Shown piece after piece: positions 11,586-22,982 of a stretch of DNA of 64,000 nucleotides (positions within the stretch are counted from its first letter, which is position 1; every line of letters starts with the position of its first letter). This DNA comes from Caenorhabditis elegans. Taxonomy: Eukaryota > Nematoda > Chromadorea > Rhabditida > Rhabditidae. A program made the translations under genes and the position numbers. The stretch lies in assembly GCF_000002985.6 (NCBI RefSeq), contig NC_003283.11:13578001-13642000 (forward strand), read 5' to 3'. Below the pieces are notes generated by a model, which worked only from the letters and a program-made list of their open reading frames with translations, ran no database searches and had not been told where the DNA came from.

Positions 11586-12154
11586 GACCGGTAAAAAGAG
11601 GGAAGAATGATGAAAAATGAGAAGACAGTCGTAAAGAGGTGACCTTCTTTTTCCCTTTTTCAGGCGTCCACTTGTATATTTCAAGTGGTTCAAAAATGAA
11701 GTTGGTTTTTGAAATTTCAATGTTTTATAAGTGCTTTGTTCTGCTCTTTTCATATTTCTAAATTTATATATTTTCCCTAATTGTCAACCGGAAATGAATC
11801 ACCTTTTGAGGCACCATGGATTCAAGATTTGGTGGGATTCCTGATCTACGTTTTCCGGATCTACCATTTCCGGATCTGACACCATGCCAACGCACAAAAT
11901 GCAATCTTTCTCGAATTCGAATTCTTAAGAAAAAAGTGGCAACGATGCTCCAATTAGTAAACCGTATTTTCTAGAAGAAATTTTCAAAAAGAAAACAGCG
12001 TCTTTCTTCAAGGAAAATTTCTTTTTTTTTCTAATATCAAGTTCACGTTTATTGTTGGCATAAAAATCACAATTTTACCTGGTCGAATTGAACAACTCAA
12101 ATTTTTAATCATTTCTGAATTTACAACTGAGTTCAAATCAATCTCGTCTTCGAC
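11586..12154. other. Intergenic, promoter regions of divergent genes
   Basis: No coding signal. A TATATAAA string (minus strand, about 11762-11769) lies about 180 bases upstream of the minus-strand gene start. Confidence 0.4.
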
Positions 12155-12747
12155 ATGAGCAGCGTCGAGAAACTTCTTAGGTATGCTATCGGATTGATTA
12201 TTATTGCCATAGTAGATTTGAAGACAAGGACATGTAAATCAAGATGATTTGCTAACTGAGAGAGCAGACAATCTTCTCAATGAAAATATCAATCCGGAAC
12301 ATACAACAATTGGAGATACCAAAGGGAAGAAGGAAGAAAAGAAAACTCCAAATACAATTAGAGTTAGAAGAACAATGGTGATTACGGATCATGGGTAAGT
12401 TAGGAAAGTTTAATTAAAATTGAAGACTTATCATTAAATTCATATTGAATTGGAACGAAACCTTCAAGGTACATGATGTAATAAACACTACCGTAACCCT
12501 GAAAGGTACATACTCTTTTTCGCAGTTTACAAAGTGAAAATTTGCGACCGTTTCGAGACCGAGTTCCGAATTTTTTAATGAATAGTGCCACATTGAATAT
12601 TTAATTTGGAAGTCGTATTTTGCAGATTAACTGTAAAATTTCAGAGCTGTTCTTCACGTGTTCTTCCCAATCATTGCATTCGGTGCTTCTCTTCTTCTGT
12701 TCATCCAAGTCCTCATTGCTATTGCAGCCGTCTACTATGGCTCTTAA
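12155..12747 (+). CDS. Small C-terminal tail-anchored membrane protein
   Basis: Exons 12155-12180, 12224-12394 and 12645-12747 give 99 aa. Exons 2 and 3 are secure (GTAAGT donor, TTTCAG acceptor, phase kept). Exon 1 (MSSVEKLL) requires a 43-nt intron ending in TTGAAG instead of CAG. No in-frame ATG exists in exon 2 until residue 60, so an upstream start is needed, and this is the only phase-compatible one I found. Residues 1-65 are hydrophilic (KGKKEEKK), and residues about 70-95 form one hydrophobic helix (LLLFIQVLIAIAAVYY) ending four residues from the C-terminus. AATAAA at 12775. Function unknown. Confidence 0.6.
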
Positions 12748-12843
12748 TGAACTTATGACATATTTAAATGTATCAATAAATCAATTTAGTTTTGTTCTTA
12801 TCAGCAAATTGTGTTCTCTGCGAGTAGACATATCCATGTACTG

Positions 12844-13231
12844 TAGGGCTGTGCGGCTGATGACTCGGCTGATGGAGATAATCAAGTTTTTCAACGTGTT
12901 AGCACTGATCAATTAAAGAATATTTGTATTTGCAGTATTGGCTGAGTCATGAGCTTCTTATTCTAGAAAAAAGTTTTTTTAAAGTGCACACACCTTGACA
13001 AAACAGTCGGCTTTTTGAATCAGCCGAGTAACTCGGCTGTCGGCTGTCGGCTGATTGGAAAAACGAGTTTTTCTGGAAGGGGTGTTCACTTTTTTAAAAA
13101 CTTTTTTCTAGAATTAGAAGCTCAAGACTCAGCCGATATGGCAAATACAAGTATTCCCTAATTGATCATTGCTAATACGTTGAAAAACGTTGATTTGCTC
13201 GTTCAGCCGAGTCATCAGCCGCACAGCCCTA
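12844..13231. mobile_element. hAT-like foldback MITE with 8-bp target-site duplication
   Basis: A 388-bp near-palindrome with arms about 170 bp long and roughly 85-90% identical. The ends read TAGGGCTGTGCGGCTGATG and its reverse complement. It is flanked by a perfect 8-bp duplication, ATGTACTG, at 12836-12843 and 13232-13239. An 8-bp duplication and a TAGGG-type terminus are typical of hAT superfamily elements. There is no transposase, so it is non-autonomous. The centre holds CGGCTGT repeats. Confidence 0.85.
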
Positions 13232-13239
13232 ATGTACTG

Positions 13240-14132
13240 TTCGAATATAATCCGATTGATCACACTTCACGTTTTGTTCCTTTAGTTTAACATGTTTTTG
13301 CAAATCTAGTTTTGATCGAAAAGTTGTGGCTTCATTAAAAATAGGTATTCAAAGTATTCCCAAAAAGTTATCCACTCTCTCATGCATTCAAGTATTTTTC
13401 ACATTTTGTAAGGAACACTTCAAATATTGCTGATTATTGAGTCAGTGTTATAAAGTTGCAAAAATTGATACGAATCTTGATTGTTTCACTTTATATTTTT
13501 CTCCCTGATATTTTTTTGAGAAATGTGACATCCTCTCACAAGAATTGTATCACAATTAGACTCTCTGGATTTTTACTGATTTCCAGAAAATTGATGAAGT
13601 ATCATGAAATTGTTTTACTGAATTCTCACATATGCTTCGTATTTCTAGACCTGCATTTTTTTCAAATAAAATGAAAGGGTGGTAAGCGCGCTCCGTTGCA
13701 CAGCCTGTGTACTCCTCTCGGCCAAGTCAGATGCATTTATTTTTTATTAATTCTTGTCTAATTTCTTAGTTTCCTAAAGACTTCAATGATATTTTTACTG
13801 TTATTTTTATAGTAAAACCTTTCAGATTTCTCGATAAAAAATTCGATTGCAATAAGTAGTCTTCAGCTGCCGTTTCGCTAGCTCATCCAATTTAATTCCG
13901 AATTTCGCAATGAATTGACTGAATTTACATGCTCTCTTACAATTTGAAACCATTGGAAGCAGGTGTTGCCTATTTATCGTTTTAATTGCACCGCCCGTCT
14001 TTCTTGCTCTTCCGGAACACATTTACAATGCATGACCGCTCATTCTTCTTGAAGCTATTCTTAAGCTCTCTCAGAACATTCTCCTTGGAAACGACCCTTT
14101 TTTCACAAATTTTCTTCTTGCAGAACTGAAAA
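13240..14132. other. Intergenic region upstream of tbcb-1
   Basis: No coding exon seen. A GC-richer patch at 13677-13730 (GTAAGCGCGCTCCGTTGC) looks like a fragment of a dispersed repeat. A TTCTTGCAG site at about 14115-14123 probably receives the spliced leader for tbcb-1. Confidence 0.4.
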
Positions 14133-14978
14133 ATGACAGAAGTTTACGACCTTGAAATCACTACAAATGCAACAGATTTTCCGATGGAAAAGAAATATCC
14201 GGCTGGCATGTCGTTGAATGATTTGAAAGTAAGTATATTGTAAAAATAATGTTTTCTTTAAAAATACTATTTAATCGAAAACTTTTCAGAAGAAACTCGA
14301 ACTTGTAGTTGGAACTACGGTCGATTCAATGCGCATTCAATTGTTTGATGGAGATGATCAACTGAAAGGAGAGCTGACAGACGGGGCTAAAAGTTTGAAA
14401 GATTTGGGTGTTCGCGACGGTTACCGAATTCACGCCGTTGATGTGACTGGTGGAAACGAAGATTTCAAGGACGAAAGTATGGTTGAAAAATATGAAATGA
14501 GTGATGACACATATGGAAAGAGAACAGACAGCGTTCGTGCATGGAAGAAAAAGATGCAAGAAGAACAAGGTAGTGCTGCTCCAATGGAAAATGAAAGCGA
14601 TAAATTGAATGAAGAAGCCGCGAAAAATATAATGGTAAGAGCGCTGTTCCAAAAAGGAAAAATGAATTTAATTTAAAGGTTGGAAACCGATGCGAAGTTA
14701 CTGTTGGAGCACAAATGGCCCGGAGAGGAGAAGTCGCATACGTAGGAGCTACAAAGTTTAAGGAAGGTGTTTGGGTTGGAGTTAAATACGATGAGCCAGT
14801 TGGAAAGAATGATGGATCCGTTGCTGGTGTCAGGTAACTCAGCCATAATTTTGAATAATTTTTATCCGAACACTTTCATTTCAGATATTTCGATTGTGAT
14901 CCCAAATACGGAGGATTTGTTCGACCAGTCGATGTGAAAGTTGGTGATTTCCCAGAGCTCTCAATTGATGAAATCTAA
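14133..14978 (+). CDS. tbcb-1: Tubulin-folding cofactor B (CAP-Gly)
   Basis: Exons 14133-14228, 14290-14634, 14679-14833 and 14885-14978 give 229 aa. TBCB binds alpha-tubulin after CCT release and works with TBCE in tubulin folding and dimer turnover in the cytosol. Residues 1-85 form the ubiquitin-like domain (from [13 protein letters not shown]), about 95-145 a charged coiled-coil linker, and about 150-215 the CAP-Gly domain with [28 protein letters not shown] and the Gly-Phe-Val-Arg-Pro end. The C-terminus is DEI, the acidic EI-type tail typical of TBCB. Length matches the family. Intron 2 (44 nt) ends in TTTAAAG, an unusual A-AG acceptor that the conserved coding phase makes certain. The start follows a TTGCAG site, so the message is probably trans-spliced. 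The symbol is from memory of C. elegans F53F4.3. Confidence 0.95.
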
Positions 14979-15426
14979 GTAACATTGCCAAATATTTATT
15001 GCTCCCTGCTTCTGCCTTCTCTCATTCATTATATAACTATGAATACATACTTTCATAACAATTTTTCATGATTATACCCGCTTTCACTTTGCATTTTCCC
15101 ATTTTCTTCCGAGATATTGTTTCTATCGGCGATCTCTTTGCGCTTCTATCTATTTTGTATGTGATAAGTAAACGATATGTGACACCCGACTAGTAATCGA
15201 CAACATGATTCGTTCGCATCCGCTCTTACTCTCTCTCTCAACAAGTCAGGGGAACACAGTCGAGTGATGTGACCAGAGGGGTGGAGGACATGAAGCTTAG
15301 AAGTTGTTGAGGGAACGAAGAAACTGGTATACAAAACGGGCGGTCCTCTTAGGGTCTCGAGAGGAAACAAGGATCACTTTCCGTTTTTGGGGGAAAGCGC
15401 ACAATAAGCTAACAACAGAAATTATC
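14979..15426. other. Intergenic
   Basis: Holds the 3' end of tbcb-1 and the promoter of the following secreted-protein gene. Includes a CTCTCTCT run near 15231. No gene seen. Confidence 0.4.
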
Positions 15427-18400
15427 ATGCTGATTTTATTTTTTTTTATTTTTCTCAATGTGTTAGCCGCAGAAGGTAAGCTATCGTTTTTGAAATTTTG
15501 GAAGCTCAACCGGCGAGGGAATCTTTTTTGTAAATCTTTTTATTAAAAAATGCATTAAGAGTCAATTCGCACTGTAAAAATCACAATTGTTAAAACAAAC
15601 AATTACGGGACCCGGTCTCGACACGACCCAAGCTTTTTAAATGAAAAACTACAGTAATCCGTGAAATACAGTACTCCTAGCTTTTCGCAAATTTCGTCGA
15701 TTTTTTAAGGTTTTTTTTTCGGAAAACTGTCATTTATGTCATTTATGAAAAAAACTAATTAACGCATCTAAAAAAAAAGAAAATCATACAGAAAAATGGC
15801 GAAAATTGTTAACAGGTGTGGAGTGGGAACTACTGTACCTTTAAAGGCGCATACACATTTTCACAAGCTCTACTTGCGAGATTTTGGTCGCCGCGAGACC
15901 GGATACTATATTTTTGCTTATATGAATCCCAACATTTCTACCAAATTTAACGAAATTGTTCGCTGAATGTGAAAATAGTTTTTGATTAAATATGAAATTC
16001 TAAAGTGAACAAATTAGGGCGAATTTCAGCAAAATTATCATTTTCAGACCTTATCCCAACTTCACAATGCCCTGACAATCCAACATTCTGTATGTTGGAT
16101 CTTCTTAAAACTTGGGAAGAACTGAGATTACCCGAGACAAATGCCACAAACATCTTGTTACCAGTATGTTTTGTTAATCTCTTTTCTCGACTTTATCACT
16201 CTTATCATTCTTATCAATTCTTGCGAATATCCAGAAAATACTGGTTTCCAAACAAGCTTTCGAGTGTTGCAAGGAAATAGTTTAACATAGGGATTCCATG
16301 GTAGGCAGGCGAGGTTTCAGGGCCCGACGCCTGCCTGAAACCTTCCTGCCTGAATTCTGCCGTTAATTCACAAAAGTTCTAACTTTCTAATTTCACTCAT
16401 TTTGATTTAATTGCTATACAGAAAAAGTTCGCATGTTTTAGCTGAATGCACGAGAGGTCATTGACGTAAGGCAGGCAGGCGTTTTGGCGCCTACATGGAA
16501 GTCCTAGTTGGACATATATGTTGTTTTCACAATAATGTACAATTCCGAGTTAATTCAAATTTGAAAGTAAAAATAAAATCGATTCCAGGTTTTATACTAT
16601 TCCAAAAGTTCATTAATCACACTGTGTGAGAGCTATTCAAATGTTGAAGAGAAATGTGGTCTCGGAAGATGCCACGTGGATAATCCAGTCGCCAATTTTG
16701 TCACCCGTCATTTCTCGTTTGTATGTCAAAAGGATGCAGCTACAAAGTACTTTGAAAATCAACAATGCATATCACTGACCCTTGTTGTATCCAAATGTAC
16801 TACATCTATCAAAGAAGAACCCAAAATGGGAGGCGAACGTGAGACACTTTTTTTTTGGAAATTTGTTTTGATGGATAGGTGGTTTTTGAAAATACTACAG
16901 GAAGTAATGATAGTGTAATAGTAATAATTCAAAAAAACAAAAAAATACTATTTATTAATTTGGGCTTGATGATCACGATCACTGAATTTTCAAACTATCG
17001 TATAGTTTTTTCTTTTAAAACTTCACGTAATAGAATATGGAAAAGCATTATCTGAAAATAACTTTACTTTTAATTAAAACAATTAGAAAATCCATAAAAA
17101 TTGTCTGAAAGTTGAAAATTGCCTCGAAAAAATCCGACGAATTATCGGAATTTTTCAGCAACTTTTTCAGAAACAACTTTCAGTCAATTTTTGACCACTT
17201 TCAAAATTGTTAAAGATATTTCCAGATAAAGCAAATATTTTCGCAGGACACCATAAAGCGTGTGTGACCGATTTCTCAGGAATCGGCCCACATTTTTTCG
17301 AGTCTGGCTCGAAATTTTCACAAGTGTACCTCGCACTTGTTTGAATTCCATCATTCTCATTTCACAAACATTTTCCGGGAATACAGCTGAAAAATATTGT
17401 TAACTTTGCTCCAGTCACGAGACCAAAAAATGCGTTATTTTTTTCTCGTAATATCTGCATATATATTCGACTGTTTTCAATTGAAAATTCACATTAAAAA
17501 CCGTTACAAAAATATGTTAAATCCTTGTCGAACTGAGGAAAATTTCAACCAAAAATTTTCGATTACCCTCACATTTTATGGAGAAAAATTTTTCAGTTTT
17601 CTGTCCAAACGTTGATAAATTTGTGACATGCATCGAGGAACCTCTACGAACATCCTGTGGAAATGAAGCTTATGCATTGGTAATGAAGGCTATTGAGAGA
17701 TATGGATGCCCTTCAAAAATTGGTAAGTTTCAGACATTTGCTGAAAGGTTTTCTAGTATTCCAAAGAAATGACTTTTTTGCAGAAGTAGCAAGAGTCAAC
17801 GAGTTTCTTAGTGTTGGAGTTGACGCGTCAACTTTGTTGATTTCTGAAAATTTGGAAAACACGACTGCAAAAGTGACTACAGATGGGTCAAAACCAGAAG
17901 TTAATATGCTTGTCAAAACTTCACTTAATGTTGATGACAAAAATACAACATTAGGGGTGTCAAAAGAAGAAGAAGTTATTGCAACAACTGAATCAACTAA
18001 GGAAAAGAAATTAAAATCTGGAGAAGTGACGTCACATGTGCTTGAATCCACTACTACAGTTGAATTTTTGGAAAATAAAATCAGTGAAAAAAGTAATGAA
18101 ATAGTGGAGGGTTCTGGAGAAAATTTGACTCCAGAGACCACAACTGTTACTCTGGAGACAGTTCAAACAAGAAGACCAAAGAGGAAACAATTCAATGCAG
18201 AAAACATGACAGACTGCTACACAAGTATAATTGGGTTAGTTTGAAAGATACAGGGAGCCTGTTGAGCCATACTGTGCTGTTCGTCTTTGAGAGATTGTAC
18301 AGTGCATCGAATTCTAAAGGATCACTTTAATTTTGCAATTGGACACTTTTTAGATATCTTATTGAGAAACTGTTCATGCCATTCGATTTGAAGATTCAAA

Positions 18401-20269
18401 AAATCTTGGAAAAATGTATTTATTTTATTTTAATTCGAATTAGTAATCGTGTAAAAAAACCAACACAAAAAAGAATAGTCATAGAAATCAAATACAAATA
18501 AGAAATATACACATAACACATAATCAGTGGGTGCATATTAATAATAATAATAATGCTTTGTATACCTGAAATGAAATAATTTTTGACTGACAGGCAAAAA
18601 AAACTATAGCATTTCCGCAATCTTCACATCCTTCAGAGTAATAATAATAACATTTCCAGAGACTTTGGTCGCTTCCTTCATTCATCTCCATACTCTTCAT
18701 TCGTTCGATTCCCGTTGTTTGGCATCAAACCAATGGAGCTGGAAGTGCTGTGTGCAAAGTTTGCAGTCGCAACAGAATGTGTGAATAGCTTCTGTGTTGG
18801 GAACTGTCGACTACCAGCCATCAAAAGTTTTGTTGATTCTCAGCTGAAGGAAGCATGCGCAATGAAGGATCTGCCAGATTTTGCATTGGAATTTACTTGT
18901 ATGCAGAGTGTCTTCAAGGATAATACTGTGAGATGATTCACATTTTCTTCGAATCTTATTTGCTATTGTTTTCAGGAATGTATCAGTTTCCTAAACTCAA
19001 CAAATCCAAATCGATGTGATGGTCATCCACAATTCAGAAATTGTATTATCGAACGACTATTAGGAGATTGTTCCGATGAAACAGTTAGACTGATGGATAG
19101 ATTAGAAAATGGTTTCGGATGCAAGTTACTTGTAGAACAAGAGATTGATGAGGGCTCAGATGGGAGCGGGGAAAGTCTAGAAGGATCTGGAAGTGGTGAT
19201 GTTCCAGAAGGTTCGAGGGACAAGAAGAAATGGGAAAACACACCTGGGAATTTGACCGATGAAACTGTAAGAGAAATTTAGTTTTTTTAATGGAATTTTA
19301 AAATCGAAGTGACTCTCGTCATATTCCCTAAACTTTGAATATCGGAAAAATAATCAATCATAAAGCAATCACCAATTTTAATAGCTCAATACGACATTCC
19401 AATAACCTCTGTTTTATTTTAAAAAAAAGAAAGTCCTTGTCCGTTATTAAAAAAAAACGATAATTGCAGTTACTCACCGAAGACCTTGAAGTTAAACCGA
19501 AAATTTGTGAAGGGATTGTCAAGACTACAGCTCTCTCGTGCCTTGCCCCGCTTCTTCGATTATGGACTGGAATTAAAGAAAACCGAAAAGACACTGAAGT
19601 GGTTAACATTTTAATCAATTCATCTCTATGAAATATATATTCAGGTTGTTTTCCCAATCTTCGAATTCTCAAAAATTGAACTCTTGGAACTATGTGATGC
19701 ATTTGCAAATTATAGAAGTTGTATTAAGTACACAGTCACGACAGTTTGTAGAAGTGAACCTGTTGTGAGTTTTTGAGTTTCTTGGATTAATACATATTAT
19801 TTCCACAAATCAGATAAATTTTGCCGAGGAACATTTTGGACAAGTTTGTACATCTCAGCAAATTGAAGCGTCAATGAGAACTCATGAGTGTATCAATGCA
19901 ATCGATTCAAGGAGTATGGGAATATGTCAGAAGTTTAGCAGAGGAGAGACCTTGCCAGGAAAAGTGAGTGAACAACTATAGAATCGGGGAACTTTTTTAA
20001 TAGGGTGATGTCACCTGATTTTTTTACATACCATTTTTTTAAAAATAAATTCTTTTTTTTTCGAAGAAGAAAAATTGGAATTCCAAACTTAAAAATGTTT
20101 TCAGCTTAGTACATAGCATCAAATTAAATCTGAACTTCATAAAAAATTTCAGCGAAAGTGTCCAAAAGTTCGTCGCTACACATCATGCCTTCGAAAGCTG
20201 GTTTCTTCGTCTTGTGGGCATTTGATGTTGGCACAATTTGATATGATTGTTAATCGTTTCGGATGTTAA
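15427..20269 (+). CDS. Secreted multi-domain DUF19 (T20D4.11-like) protein, candidate proteoglycan
   Basis: Eleven exons join in phase to 689 aa: 15427-15475, 16048-16163, 16589-16838, 17597-17722, 17784-18234, 18660-18927, 18976-19266, 19470-19601, 19645-19764, 19814-19963 and 20153-20269. Residues 1-15 (MLILFFFIFLNVLAA) are a signal peptide. There are three or four cysteine-rich units with the spacing and motifs of nematode DUF19 domains (CxxxxxFC, C-x5-C, YGC, and a final FGC before the stop). Between the first and second lies a Thr/Ser/Glu-rich linker (about residues 200-320) ending in a basic RRPKRKQ. Acidic Ser-Gly sites occur (VEGSGE, EGSDGSGES, EGSGSGD), which match the [DE]GSG context of worm chondroitin attachment. 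Role unknown; an extracellular proteoglycan is an inference. The donor at 19598/19601 is ambiguous by three bases. Confidence 0.82.
15598..15930. repeat. Degenerate dispersed repeat with GGTCTCG ends
   Basis: The left end carries GGGACCCGGTCTCGACACG and the right end (about 15880-15905) carries CGCGAGACCGG in opposite orientation. Both match my memory of an abundant C. elegans dispersed element. It lies inside intron 1 of the DUF19 gene. Limits are approximate. Confidence 0.45.
16288..16506. mobile_element. Old MITE with imperfect TIR and diverged 8-bp duplication
   Basis: A 219-bp element. The left end is TAGGGATTCCATGGTAGGC and the right end, reversed, is TAGGACTTCCATGTAGGC. The flanks are GTTTAACA (16280-16287) and GTTGGACA (16507-16514), an 8-bp duplication with two mismatches. 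The interior has GCAGGCAGGC-type strings. It sits in an intron of the DUF19 gene. The ends again suggest the hAT group. Confidence 0.6.
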
Positions 20270-20508
20270 TTATTGATTAAAATTTAAAAATTATTTATTA
20301 ATAACTTTTTTTGAAATTACGGCTAATAAAAATAATTTGTGAACACGTTTATTTGAAGTCAGTGCATGCCAACAATTGAAAGATTTTACGGTGAAATCAA
20401 AGGAAAAAGAAAAGAAAAAAAAGAGAAGGTGAGCAATTTATACAATCACGATAGTATTCAACAAGGATAAAGAATTAGAAATTGATGACGAAACCACGTG
20501 CACTCACC

Positions 20509-20603
20509 GTTTGATCTACAGGTATTGCGGTAATCTGAATTCATGCTCTGGATAATTATGACGTCACATTTGGAGCGTGACACGCAATTTCTGTAGATCA
20601 GAC
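20509..20603. repeat. Short foldback with TGATCTACAG arms
   Basis: Arms 20509-20529 and 20583-20603 are complementary at 18 of 21 positions (GATCTACAG core). The loop contains a TGACGTCA octamer (about 20570). It lies between the convergent ends of the DUF19 gene and rdy-2; AATAAA for the former is at 20325. The rest of 20270-20920 shows no gene. Confidence 0.65.
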
Positions 20604-20920
20604 GAAGAGGAGACAGTGTGACTGAGTACCTACTTGTTCATCGATTTCCTGGGAATTTGGAATTCATTCAAAATGAAGATCGGATGGTACGATTGCCTCG
20701 AAATACGACTGGAGGTGCGGGCTCACTGAAAATTTTTTTTTTTAATCGTTTCTAAGAATTTTTCTTTGAAAAAAGTTTTTAAAAAATATTCAAAAAAAAT
20801 TGCAAAGCTCTCAAAATATCCACCACCAAAAAGGAAACAGAAAACATTCTTTTTTTACAATTACAAAACTAATAAAAATTCAAACAACAATACCAGATTT
20901 TAGTGGCCTGTGCGAGTTGT

Positions 20921-22982
20921 CTAATAGTGAGTGGTAGTGGTGGTAACTGCATATGAATCCGACACTTCTCTGAAATGCCACGTTTTTTCTTTAATCGAAC
21001 AATCAACTTTTAACAGCATTAGCAAAGCAAGCAAAACTGAAATATGTTAGAGAGAAATTGAATCTTACTTTTCACGAGATATGAAGATTAGAGACATGTC
21101 CACTACGTAGAGAAGTGCTCCAAGGAAGTAGAACGCCTGAAATAATTCAATTATTGAGATCCAAATTTTGGCAGAATACCGCCGCAACTGCCCATCCTTT
21201 GACAACAAATTGAATTTGACATCCAGGAATTCCAGCACAACCTGAGAAAACTCCATTTCCAACTGCCTGAAATTAACGAAAAATGTGAGAAACTATCAGT
21301 AGATTTTTGAATTGTGTAAATTTTTTATGGAACATTTTTTTAAAACCGTTTTAGACAAATTCAATAAATTTTTAAACTAGAATAGGCAAATTCTGCTTAA
21401 AATTTCTAAAATTAGGCAATTTTCAGACAATTTCCTTGTTTCCGAGTTTAAAAAAAAGTTACTTGAAATCTAGAACTATTTTTGTATCGAACTATTCTTT
21501 GGAATTTAAAAATTTTTTGATGAAAATAAAACTCCGCTTTTAGTATTTCATGTACGCGCGCGTATTATACCCTCGCCATTTTAGAAATTATTAAAACTTT
21601 CATTAACTTATACGTTTAAATTAACCGTGATACCCATTTTCCTGGGGTATAATACACAAGTACCCAGTTTTCTTAATAAAAAATCTTGCCTGAATGAAAA
21701 ATTCCATATGATCATATCCAGTTGCATACCATGTCTCTACTCCTCCAGTTACAATGAATGCAACCATCGAGAGACCGGAAATCAGAATTTGCTGAATTTC
21801 AAAAAAACATAGATTTAGAAAAAAAAATTCTCCTCCTACCGGATAAGTGAGGATGCTTCCAGTGGCCAATGTGACACAGCTAACTCCAACTGTTATAAGT
21901 CCAAATGCAAGAGTTATACAGATTAGAGCAACTTGACCGTATACGCTGAAAGCTTATACTGAAATTGTTTTTTTGAGTTGTGTACTCACTTTTGACCCCT
22001 TCCTTGAAAATGGAGGGCATTACTCCATCGGTCAGCATTCATTGGGAAAATACTATTTTGTCCGGGACAAATCTGGAAAATTTGAAATATAATAATTTTA
22101 AGAATAATTTTATTAGAAAACCTCTCTACTAATAGACTGCCCATTGAGATATCTTGAAAAGCATGCTCCAGGCGCTGTGAGAACAAGAATCATGGAGACT
22201 ATGGCAAGGATCTGGAATGGGATATGTTTTTGAATAGTCACTGAAACATTGTGTATCTCTTGTCAGCTAATTACCATTTCAACGAAAAAAAATTTATGAA
22301 ATAATTCTGATTTTTACATATTTTCGAGGGTTTCTTATATATTTTTACTAAATACATACGACTGAATAGGGATTTTTTCAGAAAATTCACAATTTATAAG
22401 AATTTTGAATAAAGTCCAGAGTAGAAATGTAGCACATTTCATTTTGAAAATTGAATTTTTAGTACTGTTTTCTAACAAAAATTTTCATTCAGTGTTCTCA
22501 AATTCATGTTTTAAAAAAAATACATTCCGGAACCCATTTTCTTTCGGAATCATAAACGGTTTTTACTTTTTTCATTTTATCTGGTTTATGGTTCACATTT
22601 TTGTAGATTCCCTACAGATTTTTTAATGAAAATCATTTTTGGCATGAACAAAAAAATTTAATTTTTTTTGTGAAATGATCCACACAGTTTTAAATGAAAA
22701 CGGAATAGTTTGTCCCAAAAAACTCACTAAAATAAAGATTCGAATACAAAAAACGATTCCATTAAATGCTCTTTGCGAGAACATTTTTCTCCTTCTTGTC
22801 GTATTTCTTTGATAAATCTGTTGTTGAGATTGATTAATCGTAGGTGGATGATGAGATGAAGAAGCAGAAGAATACTGATTTACAGGAAAATGATGTAATG
22901 GTGTTGGTGACTGTGGTGGTGAATTGACGACAATGTGCCGCCTTTGTTCAACGTACACGACTCGATTCGCTTGATCTGACAT
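20921..22982 (-). CDS. rdy-2: Predicted tetraspan membrane protein RDY-2
   Basis: Eight exons (22982-22728, 22211-22122, 22072-21990, 21945-21840, 21791-21690, 21266-21180, 21136-21069, 20969-20921) give 279 aa in continuous phase. The N-terminus (from MSDQANRVVYVEQ) is cytosolic and Pro/Ser/His/Gln-rich with a basic RRRK just before the membrane. Four hydrophobic segments lie at about 70-103, 146-172, 179-200 and 242-262. Cysteine-bearing loops (GACFSRY, ICPGQN, GCAGIPGC) lie between 1-2 and 3-4. The tail ends VTTTTTHY. Four-span topology fits the claudin-like/tetraspan-type proteins described for rdy-2, whose mutants show rod-like larval lethality, as I recall; the name is from memory (F53F4.6). 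Intron 5 begins with GC (GCAAGA), a GC-AG intron. An in-frame upstream Met at 23141 is less likely as the start. Confidence 0.82.

Noticed and set aside
13677-13730. GC-rich patch considered as a tRNA gene
   Set aside because: No anticodon stem-loop arrangement and no A/B-box pair with correct spacing. It looks like a repeat fragment.
17247-17341. Possible extra exon of the DUF19 gene after TTTTCGCAG
   Set aside because: It ends in a stop and offers no donor in the phase needed for the next exon, whereas skipping it joins exons 16589-16838 and 17597-17722 in perfect phase.
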